Below, in pieces: positions 25,865 through 35,711 of a DNA stretch of 64,000 nucleotides; within the stretch, counting starts at the first letter, position 1, and each line of letters begins with the position of its first letter. A program made the position numbers and the translations under genes. Below the pieces are notes generated by a model. That model saw nothing but the letters and a program-made list of their open reading frames with translations. It searched no databases and was not told the DNA's origin. The DNA is from Mytilus galloprovincialis (Eukaryota > Mollusca > Bivalvia > Mytilida > Mytilidae): assembly GCF_965363235.1 (NCBI RefSeq), contig NC_134850.1, positions 40,296,602 through 40,360,601 of the forward strand, read 5' to 3'.

Positions 25865-26116
25865 GTCCAGTCAAACTAAGATTTAGCCTAAAACTAATTG
25901 CAACAGAAAATGTTTTAGTTCTAATCTATAGCATTATGCCCTTTATATACACAGAAAAAAGTCCCATAAAATCTAACTTGAGGAAAACTCAAACCAGCAC
26001 TTTAAATTTCCTATGGAAATTAACATTGGAAGGGGAGATACCTCTTGCAAAAATGAGTCTTTTTTGGTCAGTTTTTGATTGTTTTTCTTGAAATTTATGT
26101 AAAGTATGATACTTTG
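25865..26116. mobile_element. Truncated second copy of the TA-target element (M2)
   Basis: Starts TAGTCCAGTCAAACTAAG and is an essentially identical inverted copy of the right arm of M1 (25362-25615). It breaks off exactly where the retrotransposon starts, and its other half is not found after the retrotransposon. It is closer to the M1 right arm than the two M1 arms are to each other, so it arose by recent inverted duplication and not by independent insertion. Confidence 0.85.
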
Positions 26117-26318
26117 AAGGAAATTTGATTTATTAAATTATAGTTTATACACAATACAATGCATCTGTCATCAACGATTTCAGCAGGCAGTTATCTTAGT
26201 CTATTCTTAGGCATTTACATAACATCTATTTTTAGATTATTAGGAATAGTGCCCTAGAGGGGGGTTAGAGTATTGTTGATGAAATTGAGAGAACGCATCA
26301 ATGTATCGGATGCAAGTA
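26117..26318 (+). repeat. Left direct repeat of the retrotransposon
   Basis: Runs from AAGGAAATTTGATTTATT to ATCGGATGCAAGTA and appears identical to 31168-31369. It marks the left edge of the element, directly against the broken M2 arm. Confidence 0.95.
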
Positions 26319-26450
26319 CAATTAGCTATTATCAATCATATAGTTCGGAAATTTATCCAGTATCGAAACATTAACATTTAATTGACATGGAAATAGTTTT
26401 GGATATCTATTGAGTATTGACAGACTAGATATTTTCGCTAATTTTCAATT

Positions 26451-27887
26451 GTGAACAATATGGGTCCTAAACGCCAAGGTAGGAAGAGACAGGCACCCTA
26501 TGATCCAGAACAGTTGGAGAACTGGACTGTAAATAGACTCCGTTCCGAGTTAATATCTAAAAACATAACATTTCCAACTAATGCTAGGAGAATGGCGTTA
26601 GTTCGTTTATTGAGACCATCGACTTCGAGTGTAGATGACGTAAGCGACGGCGGCCATGACACCATGTTAGCAGTTCATCAAGAGAGTAGTGCGCGATCCC
26701 AGAATGCAACACAAAATGTAAACAATAACAATAACGACAGAACGGCAATTTTAGTAGATCTCGTGTCTAAACTGTCTTCCAATGTTCAAAGTCTACAACA
26801 GAATGTTATTTCTTTGAATAATAAAGTAACTGTTTTATCAAACAATCTTCCGCAAAATAACAATATCAGTGCAAGTCAGCTCGTACCCTCAAGTTCTCCA
26901 GTTGTAACTGCTTCTGTCGACGGCAGTCAACCAATTCAAAATACTAGTACTTCAGTTCCAATCACATCTCCCAGTTCTACAGGGAACTATTCCATTGAAT
27001 CAGCTATGCAAAGCTTTCAGACATCGTCCTTCAACAGGCATGTTCCTTCCGCCGCTGCAGGAAGTGAAGCCCAGGCTCGAGAAATTGATACAAGAGGATA
27101 CAAACGTACCTGTTACGGGTATTCTGCAGAATCACTGCCTTTGGTGGAAACTATTTCCCCTCAACTAAGACAAAACATTACAGCAGGTAGGGACGTTAAT
27201 CTTGCATCCCTGTTAATACCTTTTTACGCTGGCCTGTGCAGTGATAACATTGAACAGTTTCCATATCCCAATAAACCGGATCCCAGATTGAATAGATCAT
27301 TGTCAATAGGGGAATTTGTTCAAGCATTTAGTATCTATAAGAATGTGATGTGTTCAGCATATTCCCAGAGGCGGAATGAACTTGACCTTTATGAAAGAGA
27401 TATAGTGGATATGGCTACCAGATATGGTGGCAGGGGATTTTATGAGTATCACAGGCAGTTTTCTCTACAAGCTGCGGCACATTTGAATTATAACAATGTC
27501 ATGGTTGATTGGTCTGTGAGAAACAATGCATTATTTTGTAACATTTTTGCCAATCTTAGGCCTAACACTTGTGAACATTGTCATAGCACACTTCATCTTA
27601 CAGTATTTTGTCCCTCTTTAGTTCATAAGGAAGGTACTATGGGTACGCTCAACTATCCAACCACAAAGGGCAATAAGTCTGACACTTATGGTAGATCCAG
27701 AGTTTATCATAATGGTAGAGAAGTATGCAACAATTACAATGGGGAGAGAGGTTGCACCTATGCAAAGTGTAACAATCTTCACATATGTCTTTTATGTAAG
27801 AAAGACCACTCACAAAATGAATGCCATGGGTCAAAAAACGAGGAAGGGCCCCAAAAGAGTGGGGCGCAAATGTTCAGGAAGAGGTAA
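26451..27887 (+). CDS. Gag-like protein of the tyrosine-recombinase retrotransposon
   Basis: 478 residues. Near residues 25-55 the segment WTVNRLRSELISKNITF followed by RRMALVRLL resembles a SAP DNA-binding helix pair. The middle is rich in Asn, Ser, Gln and Thr. The C-terminus has a Cys/His cluster (CNNYNGERGCTYAKCNNLH, then CLLC, KKDH and C), as known for gag-like proteins of DIRS-order elements. Its end overlaps the start of the next part. Confidence 0.85.
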   Translation: MNNMGPKRQGRKRQAPYDPEQLENWTVNRLRSELISKNITFPTNARRMALVRLLRPSTSSVDDVSDGGHDTMLAVHQESSARSQNATQNVNNNNNDRTAILVDLVSKLSSNVQSLQQNVISLNNKVTVLSNNLPQNNNISASQLVPSSSPVVTASVDGSQPIQNTSTSVPITSPSSTGNYSIESAMQSFQTSSFNRHVPSAAAGSEAQAREIDTRGYKRTCYGYSAESLPLVETISPQLRQNITAGRDVNLASLLIPFYAGLCSDNIEQFPYPNKPDPRLNRSLSIGEFVQAFSIYKNVMCSAYSQRRNELDLYERDIVDMATRYGGRGFYEYHRQFSLQAAAHLNYNNVMVDWSVRNNALFCNIFANLRPNTCEHCHSTLHLTVFCPSLVHKEGTMGTLNYPTTKGNKSDTYGRSRVYHNGREVCNNYNGERGCTYAKCNNLHICLLCKKDHSQNECHGSKNEEGPQKSGAQMFRKR

Positions 27888-29002
27888 ATAAGACACAAAA
27901 TTATGATCTATCATTATTCACACCTATCAACGTTCACAGATTACAATATGAATTGATCAAACATCCTGATTTAAAATTTACTGATTACTTGATTCATGGG
28001 TTAAAACATGGTTTTCATACAGGATTAAGAAGTTTGCCTGACTTTTCTATAGAATGCAAAAACTTACTATCAGCAATTTCGCAGCCAGAGAGTGTCAACA
28101 GTTTAATTGATACTGAAATTCAGAAAGGTTACTTATGCGGACCATTTGACAATATACCGTATAAACATTTTCGTATTAATCCAATTGGAGTAGCCGAAGG
28201 CAAGTACTCAAAAAAGAAACGACTCATAGTAGATTTATCTGCGCCACATGATGATGAACTTAATCCTAGTTTAAATGAGTTAATAGATAAGGAGGAATTT
28301 TCTTTACGCTATGTTAAAATTGATGATGCAGTTGAAATCATTAAAAAATTAGGACAAGGGGCATGGCTAATAAAAACCGATATTACCGATGCGTTTAAAA
28401 TTATTCCAGTGTCTCCTCATTTATGGCCTTATCAGGGTATTAAATGGAACAACAAATATTATTTTTTCAAACAATTAGTTTTTGGATCACGTTCAAGTCC
28501 AAAAATATTTGACAACATTTCGCAAGCAGTGTGTTGGATAGCTACTAACAATTACGGTATAAGGAACATTCTTCATTTATTAGATGATTTTTTAGTAATT
28601 GAACCACAGAGCGCTGACGCTGTTCAGACCAAAGAAACTTTGTTGTCTATATTTGATTCATTAGGAATTCCTCTATCAGCTAAAAAGACAGTTGGGCCTT
28701 GTAAAGTTATTGAATACCTAGGTATATTTTTAGATTCCGAATTGATGGAAGCCCGTCTACCTTTAGAAAAAGTTAACCGAATTTGTGAGTTCATTGAGAC
28801 TTTTCGCAACCGCAAACATTGTACAAAGAAAGAAATCCTAAGTCTTTTAGGACACATGAATTTTGCTTCAAGAGTTATTTTACATGGAAGATCCTTTGTG
28901 TCACATCTTATTGCTTTATCAACCAAGGTAAAGAAACTTCACCATCGAATACAATTAAATCTTGACTGTAGATTAGATTTGGATATGTGGTTGTTATTTT
29001 AA
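27821..29002 (+). CDS. Reverse transcriptase part of the retrotransposon
   Basis: Shows reverse transcriptase blocks in order: RLIVDLSAPHDDELNPSLN, the WLIKTDITDAFKIIPVSP block with the first catalytic Asp, FKQLVFGSRSSPKIF, then HLLDDFLVI with the LDD variant of the catalytic box. The wording of these blocks is typical of DIRS-order polymerases. It copies element RNA into DNA. It overlaps the gag-like frame upstream. Confidence 0.9.
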   Translation: MPWVKKRGRAPKEWGANVQEEVNKTQNYDLSLFTPINVHRLQYELIKHPDLKFTDYLIHGLKHGFHTGLRSLPDFSIECKNLLSAISQPESVNSLIDTEIQKGYLCGPFDNIPYKHFRINPIGVAEGKYSKKKRLIVDLSAPHDDELNPSLNELIDKEEFSLRYVKIDDAVEIIKKLGQGAWLIKTDITDAFKIIPVSPHLWPYQGIKWNNKYYFFKQLVFGSRSSPKIFDNISQAVCWIATNNYGIRNILHLLDDFLVIEPQSADAVQTKETLLSIFDSLGIPLSAKKTVGPCKVIEYLGIFLDSELMEARLPLEKVNRICEFIETFRNRKHCTKKEILSLLGHMNFASRVILHGRSFVSHLIALSTKVKKLHHRIQLNLDCRLDLDMWLLF

Positions 29003-29065
29003 AAAAAAAAAAAATGGAATGGTGTATCTTTTTTCATTAACGACAATATAACTGAAGCCGCTGAT

Positions 29066-29512
29066 ATGGAACTATATACTGATGCTACACAAAAATCATT
29101 TGCAGGTTTTTACAAAAATCAGTGGTTTCAGGGAGATTTTCCTTTAGAAGTTATGGATGAGCAAACATCTATGGCATTTTTTGAACTGTACCCCATAGTC
29201 ATGGCTTGTGTTTTGTGGGGTCATAACTGGAACAGGAAGCGTATTTTGTTCCATTGCGACAATATGAGTACAGTTGACATTATTTCCAAAGGCAGGTCTA
29301 AAGTTAAGAGTATCATGAAACTTATGAGAAAGTTGACTTTTCATGCGGCTACACACCATTTTATTATTCATGCTCAACATATTCCTGGTATTAACAATAA
29401 TGTTGCGGACTCTCTTTCTCGTTATCAGATGCAGAAATTCAGAATACTAGCACCCGAAGCAGAAGAAATACCAGTGCCTTGCCTCTTACCTTCCCACATA
29501 ATGATGTTTTAG
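29066..29512 (+). CDS. RNase H part of the retrotransposon
   Basis: Contains YTDATQKSFAGFY (first Asp of the active site), FELYPIVMACVLWG (Glu), FHCDNMSTVDII (Asp) and the closing HIPGINNNVADSLSRY (Asp). These are the RNase H landmarks that follow the polymerase in this family. Its end overlaps the start of the recombinase frame. Confidence 0.85.
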   Translation: MELYTDATQKSFAGFYKNQWFQGDFPLEVMDEQTSMAFFELYPIVMACVLWGHNWNRKRILFHCDNMSTVDIISKGRSKVKSIMKLMRKLTFHAATHHFIIHAQHIPGINNNVADSLSRYQMQKFRILAPEAEEIPVPCLLPSHIMMF

Positions 29513-30486
29513 AACAACAAGCACGTAATTTATGGGACTTGTCTTTATGTCGGAGAACTAAACAAACATACAGATCAGCCTTACAGAGTTTTATAACATT
29601 CATGAATATGAGCGGGATACAGTGCTCCTTTATTTGTTTACCTACAATTTCAGAGGACCATTTAATCTACTTCGCAACTCATTGTAAGAATAGTAAAAAT
29701 CTGCAACATGATACTATTAAAATGTACATAGCCGGAGTACGATACCACTACTTGCGTGCAGGTCATAATGACCCTACAGCAGGAACAGAAAGACTTCCGT
29801 ATATCATGCGAGGTATTAAGAAATCACAAAACAATGTTTCTAGGAACAGATTGCCTATAACTTCAGAGGTGTTAAAACATTTATGCAACTTGTTATCAAC
29901 AGGTGTTTTCTCACCGTTCATTGATCTAATGCTGCAGTGTGCTTTTTTGACAGCATTTTTTGGTTTTCTTCGATGTGGAGAGTTCACCTGCAAAACTAAG
30001 GATGATTATCTGAACTGCGTTATAATTGATGATGTTGAGATCAGCCTACTACATGATCAATTTGTGCTAAAACTAAGAACATCTAAGACTGACCCTTTTC
30101 GATTAGGAGTAGATATAACTATAAATGAGAATGATATATTTGGACCAGTGCATATTATGAACAAGTATTTGAAGTATCGCTTACAGATGGGAGCTTTAGC
30201 AAACTTTCCTTTATTTGTTGAAAGTGAATTTGATTTAAGTAGGCCATTATCCAGGGCAACATTCATTAACTATCTAAGACAGCTTTTAATACGTTTAGGT
30301 TATAGGGAAAGTGATTTCTGTGGTCACTCGTTCAGAATTGGTGCCGCTACTTCAGCGGCAGCAGCCGGAGTTGAAGATCATATCATACAAACACTCGGTA
30401 GATGGTCATCAGACTGTTATATCAGATATATAAGAACTGATAAGAGGGTTATTTCTAAAGCACAACAGAGAATGTGTCATTTTTGA
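29479..30486 (+). CDS. Tyrosine recombinase of the retrotransposon
   Basis: 335 residues, phage-integrase fold type. An N-terminal SAM-like helical region is followed by the catalytic set: Arg in FLRCGEF, Lys in LRTSKTDPF, HSFRIGAATSAAAAG (His-x-x-Arg), LGRWSSDCY and the nucleophile Tyr in YIRYIRTD. All expected catalytic residues can be pointed to. It integrates the circular DNA form of the element. Confidence 0.92.
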   Translation: MPLTFPHNDVLEQQARNLWDLSLCRRTKQTYRSALQSFITFMNMSGIQCSFICLPTISEDHLIYFATHCKNSKNLQHDTIKMYIAGVRYHYLRAGHNDPTAGTERLPYIMRGIKKSQNNVSRNRLPITSEVLKHLCNLLSTGVFSPFIDLMLQCAFLTAFFGFLRCGEFTCKTKDDYLNCVIIDDVEISLLHDQFVLKLRTSKTDPFRLGVDITINENDIFGPVHIMNKYLKYRLQMGALANFPLFVESEFDLSRPLSRATFINYLRQLLIRLGYRESDFCGHSFRIGAATSAAAAGVEDHIIQTLGRWSSDCYIRYIRTDKRVISKAQQRMCHF

Positions 30487-30639
30487 AATTATTGTATTGG
30501 TAATGTTGTTTTTTTTTTACATTTGTATTTGTTAGCATTATTATTTCTTGGGGGCTTTCATTCTTTCATTTATGAACTCATTTCATTTGGCCTTTTTTAA
30601 TTCCAGGGGAATCATACTCCCCCAATTCAATAATACATC

Positions 30640-30890
30640 AGATAGGTTCCTGTCGAGGAACAAATAGGTATTTTAAAGTAGTATTTTTAATACGCTGGGA
30701 TCGCCCAGAAGCAATTAGGTTCATTCCTGTCGAGGAACAAATAGGTTCATTCCTGGGGATCGCCCCAGGAACTAAGTTCATTCCTGTCGAGGAACAAATA
30801 GGTTCATTCCTGGGGATCGCCCCAGGAACTAGGTTCATTCCTGCCGAGGAACAAATAGGTTCATTCCTGGGGATCGCCTCAGGAACAATT
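30640..30890. repeat. Hairpin-rich 58-bp tandem repeat in the retrotransposon 3' region
   Basis: About 3.5 copies of a 58-bp unit that contains two palindromes, TTCCTGTCGAGGAA and CCTGGGGATCGCCCCAGG. It lies between the recombinase frame and the right direct repeat. The minus-strand open frame here reads through the repeat and is not a gene. Confidence 0.9.
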
Positions 30891-31167
30891 TTTACTAATC
30901 GTTTAAGGAATTTTTATTTTTCTCATATTTTGATTAGTTTGAAATATTTATTTTTCTCATATTTTGATAAGCTTTAAAAAATTAAAGCAAATTTTTTAAG
31001 TGAATGAGTAGCCCCAAGAAAGCCAATAATGTATTATAGTGTTAATAGTCATCCAATGTAGAAAGATATGTACTGTTATGTTACAGTTTATATTATTATT
31101 ATGTGTAGATTTAGTATGTTTTGATATTTTAATTAAAAACATTATTCTTAAATTGTGTTGTGTATAA

Positions 31168-31369
31168 AAGGAAATTTGATTTATTAAATTATAGTTTATA
31201 CACAATACAATGCATCTGTCATCAACGATTTCAGCAGGCAGTTATCTTAGTCTATTCTTAGGCATTTACATAACATCTATTTTTAGATTATTAGGAATAG
31301 TGCCCTAGAGGGGGGTTAGAGTATTGTTGATGAAATTGAGAGAACGCATCAATGTATCGGATGCAAGTA
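31168..31369 (+). repeat. Right direct repeat of the retrotransposon
   Basis: An apparently identical copy of 26117-26318. It is directly followed by segment B', the inverted partner of 25616-25843. Confidence 0.95.
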
Positions 31370-31760
31370 GAAGTAGTATACTTTAATTTTTCTTAAAACT
31401 ATAATCGTATATATAATCTGGAAGGAGGACATTAGTAGGTATGAAGATAAATAAAGGAAATTAAAAATTATACTGTTACTTAGAAAATTGGTTTTCTAAA
31501 ATTGTCCCCATACATAAAGTAAAGAAGATCATTGTCAATGAAATAACTCTCCCAGAGACCAAATGACATGGATGTAAGTAACTAATGGTCACTGTATGGC
31601 CTACAACAATGAGCAAAACATATACTTTACAATTAACTATGAAACAGAAAGTAGGCGACATGAAAAAATGTGACAATTCAAACAAGAAATCAACAGCTAG
31701 ATTTATAATGAAACAATGAAATAATAACAAATATGTTGGACAACAACCAACGACATGTCA
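31369..31760 (+). repeat. Segment B' continuing into a diverged R1 repeat
   Basis: 31369-31596 is the partner of B. From about 31530 the sequence aligns with repeat R1 (AGAGACCAAATGACATGGAT, GGTCACTGTATGGCCTACAA, CAATGAGCAAAAC), and the R1 match runs through the end of B'. The TA in CACTGTATGG is the point that corresponds to the M1 edge in the other copy. Confidence 0.75.
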
Positions 31761-32069
31761 TCCCTTGTTTGCTAAAGAAGACTGGTTGTTTGTAAATTCA
31801 TGTCTACACATCACTTTAAAACAAAGTAAATCAATTTTCTATGCATTATCAGTGCAATAACCAGTTACTGATTCCTTTGCATTGAATATTGTTCTGACAG
31901 ATATCAGAATGCATATTTCTTTTTCAGGTGAATTCAACTGTGGCTGCAGGAAATTATTGTGCAATACGACTGAAACAAAAAAGAATGTAATTCAGACTAT
32001 TTTTGTGTATGTTGTTTGAAAAAATGTTGATAATTTTTATCACAAATAAAAAAAAAAATAATATGTACA

Positions 32070-32212
32070 GATTCTCCATTTTCAGCAAGACTGGAAGTTG
32101 TATGCTAAATTGATACTTCAGAATTTTAAGATATAACTTGTAGACCTACTTGAGACTTAATAATGGTCCATGTGTATTCAAAACATTTCCAGTAAGTTAA
32201 GAATGGAGAATC

Positions 32213-32240
<28 letters not shown>
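32070..32240. repeat. Small inverted-repeat element (AGATTCTCCATT ends) plus poly-A
   Basis: AGATTCTCCATTTTC at about 32070 and GAATGGAGAATCT at about 32203 are inverted repeats. They are followed by a run of more than 20 A. A related copy with the same ends lies at 35391-35640 in the same place relative to exon Ed, so the element predates the U1/U2 duplication. Confidence 0.6.
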
Positions 32241-32243
<3 letters not shown>

Positions 32244-32269
32244 ATGTATTTTTTTTCTTATTTGTATGA

Positions 32270-35200
32270 TATAAATATTTTTCCAATGTTTTGTTATTTT
32301 TAGCATTGTTTTTAGCTCAAACAAGTTATCTCAAAATAATCATAGTAAAGAGACATCCTGGTGAAAAAAGATTGATTGATTCAGCAATATTGATTATATC
32401 TTGGTGACCATTTTTTTCATGGTTGAGAAAGTCAGAGTAATGGGAGAGAACCACCAAGGTGCTAAATATTTTTTGTAAATGTTTGAATATTTTATATCAA
32501 ATTATTCATTTTTAATATAGCTCTACCATTTGTATTTTTGTTAGATATAGAAGTGAGGTGGAGTCCCAACAGGTGAATTTTTTTGGCAATGGGAGGTAAT
32601 AAATTATTCCCCTGTTTAACTCCTCATTCTTGAAATTTCCTCATGGTAGGGATATATAACTATTTACTTGATTTTCACATTTGTTTTTGCTTTGATATTA
32701 GATGCACACTAGCTAATACAAAAATATATATTGACTGTTATTCAGAGTTCTGTAAATAAAAAAAATGTAAACAGAGGTCTAGATAATAGTTTTGAGGGTG
32801 GGAGAAATCATGGTTCATTACGGGTAGAATTGATTTGGTGAAATTTTCAAGATATGTGATTAATTGAGAATGCATCTGATATTTTTTATTTATTTTTATA
32901 AATATAATGGACCAAAAACTGAAAGATTGAAATTAAGATAATGATGATAGCCACCCTGGCAGCCAGGAGAGCAGCTCAAAGGAAGATGGTCAATAAAATC
33001 TTCAACCAAGTCTGAGGCTTAACCATGAAATTGAGAAGGCAAGTTTATTGAAGTCAAACCATTTCTATACATTTTCTAGAAATACATGTGTATAATTGTT
33101 AAACCGTACATATTCATCTTTATTTTCTGCATGAAAAACATCTTTGAAGAATTTATTTACAAGTTTTAATATTTTGAGATAGCAGGTACATTAACAAAAA
33201 TTTCTTTTACAATTACAAGAGTAAATCCTGAGATAGGAATCAACATTCAAGGGGAGACTAATCAACAGCAAGATTTGTTTATTAAATGGGAGACAACTCA
33301 TTTTCATTATTCAAAGAGTGCAGAATTCAAATCATAAACCTTTGACTATTTTTGTTTGTTTTTCAATCTTTTATATAAATATTACAAAATACGTGAATGT
33401 TAAACTATTGGTACATGAAGTAAGAAATCAAAACAATTTGTAAAGTAATCTTTAGGTTGACATATAAATTAGTTTGTAAAATTAATAAATGTATAATTTC
33501 TTTTTAGATACTTTCTGTGAGATGTTTTCATGGTGTGGGAATAAGACTTGGTGGTCTAATACAGCTAATATGTAGGTAGGTACCAGTAATATTAATCCTG
33601 TTTAAAAGAAAATAATTCTATAAGTAATATTATTTGGAAATAATACTGACTTTAGGGTTAAAGGTTGATAAGAGTTTGGTCAACAGTGTACTCTTAATTT
33701 TATCAGTACCATATATAACAATGTTAACTTGGCAAAATATGGCCTTAGTATAGATTTTAAATTTAATCCTTTATCATAGAATATCAAAAAATGCCCCATC
33801 TGGTTATTCAATGGATATCTTTCAAAAGACTTGATGCAACATAAAATAAATCGCTTCTTTATAATACATTGTAGACTATAATTAATTATATTGGGAGATA
33901 TCATCAAAATGCGATGATTTTATGGATTTTCTGACCTAAAAGCTTAAAGAATACCTTTGGTCCAAAATGTTTAATAAACTAAATGTGCTAAGGGTAATAT
34001 TTAAATTAAAAGACAAACTATTTCTGGATCAGGGAAAGTGAATTATGCTAAAAAAAGTTCTGAATTGTGAGAAATTGGGCCTTCATTGGCGCTTTTGTAA
34101 AAACAGCAGAATTGCATAATCAACAGGTCATAACTTAGTAGTTTATATTGTGAGGTACCAAAAAGTTGATGTGGTTATTTTGTATCAATAATGATACCAC
34201 AACAATGTATGTGTCAAATTCATAGTTTTTGGGCCTGAATCAAAAAAGATTAAAATCCTGTGGCCAACTTTAGCTTTTTTAAACCTACCCCTTATAGGAT
34301 TGAATTGGGTTGTTGTTTTGATGTCTATTATTATATATTTTACCCATTTTATATACCTGTAGATGAGTATTCCAGAAGTGATCCTTTAAAACAATTTTGA
34401 TTGACTAAGCATTTTATATTTCAGGTTAGCACTACAGCTTGTCTGTAAGGATTGAAGCTGGGAAAGAGCCATTGGAGCTGAATTTTATGGTAAGAACTAA
34501 AAAATAGATTGAACTATTCATCCAAGAGTATGTAAATAAATGCACCATGGATTTTATTATGTACGCATGTAGATCTAACATTTTTAAAATGTTTTCCAAA
34601 TTAAAATGTTAAATTATTCCGGTATTCATAAGGAAGCCTCCGGGTGTGGGAATTTCTCGCTACATTGAAGACCTGTCGCTGACCTTCTGCTGGTTTTTTT
34701 TCTATGGTCAGGTTGTTGTCTCTTTGACACATTCCCCATTTCCATTCTCAATTCTATAAGGGTATATAAGAATAAAGAGAGGTTATAAGATGCCAAATAC
34801 ACAACTATCAATAAGAGAAGCAACTTACAGTCACCGTAAAACATTCAGCAATGAGCAAAATCATTATGAATTTTAATAATACAACTGGTTGAATATCACA
34901 ATAGGTACTCATATTCATCATTCTAATCTCTCATGCATAACTTTGAAGGTAGATTTTTCTGAAATCGGTAATATCAATATTGCATTTTTGTCCATTTATT
35001 AAAAAATCACAAATATAGATGCATGCAATAATTTCTGATTTTACAGTACCAGTTTTAAAGTAAGCAATAAGAGGTACTGAATATGACAAAATGTCAAACA
35101 ATTTTAAACACGAAAACCAATGCAATGATTCATAAAAAAGAATAAACGAAAATTAATCAAGACACACATTGATTACTTATTCGTCCTTATTGGCTAATAA

Positions 35201-35650
35201 TTGTATCAGATGATGTTTAAATTTCTATATAGGTTTGATCATTTGTTTAAGAATGTTTATTTCTTTTACAGGAAACTCTGGCTGCCGCATACATTGATTA
35301 TGTGATTTAACAGGGAAGAATATTATTCAGAAATTTTTTGTATATGTTTCAAAAAATGTAAATTTTTACACAAAAAAAAAATGTGTAAAGATTCTCCATT
35401 TTCAACTAGATTGGAAGCTTGTATTTAAAATTTCAAAATTACTCTTACTTTTCTTATCGTGCATATGGAGATGTTTCATAATTTAGATCTTATTCGTTTA
35501 TCCCCCACCCCCAGTAACTGTATTTCATTTTACTTTGAAAATGAAATGAAACGGACCAATTTTACTTGTAAACCTAATAATGGTCTGTCTAGTCCAAAGG
35601 CTTCCAGTCAGTTCAGAATGGAGAATCTAAAAAAAAAAAAGAAAAGAAAA
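32270..35650 (+). pseudogene. Unit U2 of the triplicated spliced locus
   Basis: Exon-like segments: Ea ends at 33038 (TTGAGAAG followed by GCAAGT, a GC donor as in U1). Eb is 33508-33575 (TTTTTAG before, GTAGGT after). Ec is 34425-34489 (TTTCAG before, GTAAGA after). Ed starts near 35272 (TTTTACAG before). Ea aligns in frame with the open first exon of U3 but carries an in-frame TAA. Eb is closely similar to U1 Eb (TTTCTGTGAGATGTTTT, GGGAATAAGACTTGGTGG). No complete protein is possible from these exons. R2 and R1-like repeat fragments sit in the Ec-Ed intron at about 34640-34870. Confidence 0.5.
34640..34870 (-). repeat. R2 and R1-like repeat fragments
   Basis: GGTCAGGTTGTTGTCTCTTT then CATTTCCATTCTCAATTC is an R2 copy. 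CAGTCACCGTAAAACATTCA then GCAATGAGCAAAATC is a worn R1 piece. The minus-strand frame here is repeat-derived. Confidence 0.6.
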
Positions 35651-35711
35651 ACAAAATGTATTGTTTTTTGAGTTTCCTGAGTTGTAAGATATTTTTACAA
35701 CTTTTTGTTAT

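Larger units (their letters stand above)
26117..31369 (+). mobile_element. Tyrosine-recombinase retrotransposon (DIRS/Ngaro order)
   Basis: A 5.25-kb element with identical 202-bp direct repeats at 26117-26318 and 31168-31369. Its parts, in order, are a gag-like protein, reverse transcriptase, RNase H and a tyrosine recombinase, followed by a hairpin-rich short repeat array. Use of a tyrosine recombinase instead of a DDE integrase separates it from LTR retrotransposons. The family is known to use overlapping reading frames, and overlaps are seen here. No target duplication was found, as expected for this order. It looks almost whole (at most about one break), and the identical end repeats mean it is very young. 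It sits in the last intron of U1. The subfamily (Ngaro, PAT or DIRS) is not settled, because the second half of a split repeat was not found. Confidence 0.9.
23290..32270 (+). pseudogene. Unit U1 of a triplicated spliced locus (noncoding or decayed)
   Basis: Four exon-like segments match those in U2 and U3. Ea ends at 23726 (AATAAGAAG followed by GCAAGT). Eb is 24121-24188 (TTTTAG before, GTAGGT after). Ec is 24529-24592 (TTTCAG before, GTAAGA after). Ed starts near 31929 (TTTTTCAG before). Ea aligns with the open first exon of U3 but has an in-frame TAA, and Ec has stops in all frames, so no protein is expected. The Ea donor is GC rather than GT, the known minor GC-AG class. The Ec-Ed intron has been swollen to more than 7 kb by a palindromic element, an inverted duplication and a tyrosine-recombinase retrotransposon. 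It could be a transcribed noncoding RNA or a pseudogene. Confidence 0.5.

Noticed and set aside
27649-29993. Minus-strand frames within the retrotransposon
   Set aside because: They are shadows of the gag-like, reverse transcriptase and recombinase frames.
30638-30838. Minus-strand repetitive frame after the recombinase
   Set aside because: It is the complement of the 58-bp hairpin array inside the retrotransposon.
26117-31369. LTR retrotransposon
   Set aside because: The direct end repeats resemble LTRs, but the element carries a tyrosine recombinase and no DDE integrase or protease, and no target duplication was seen.
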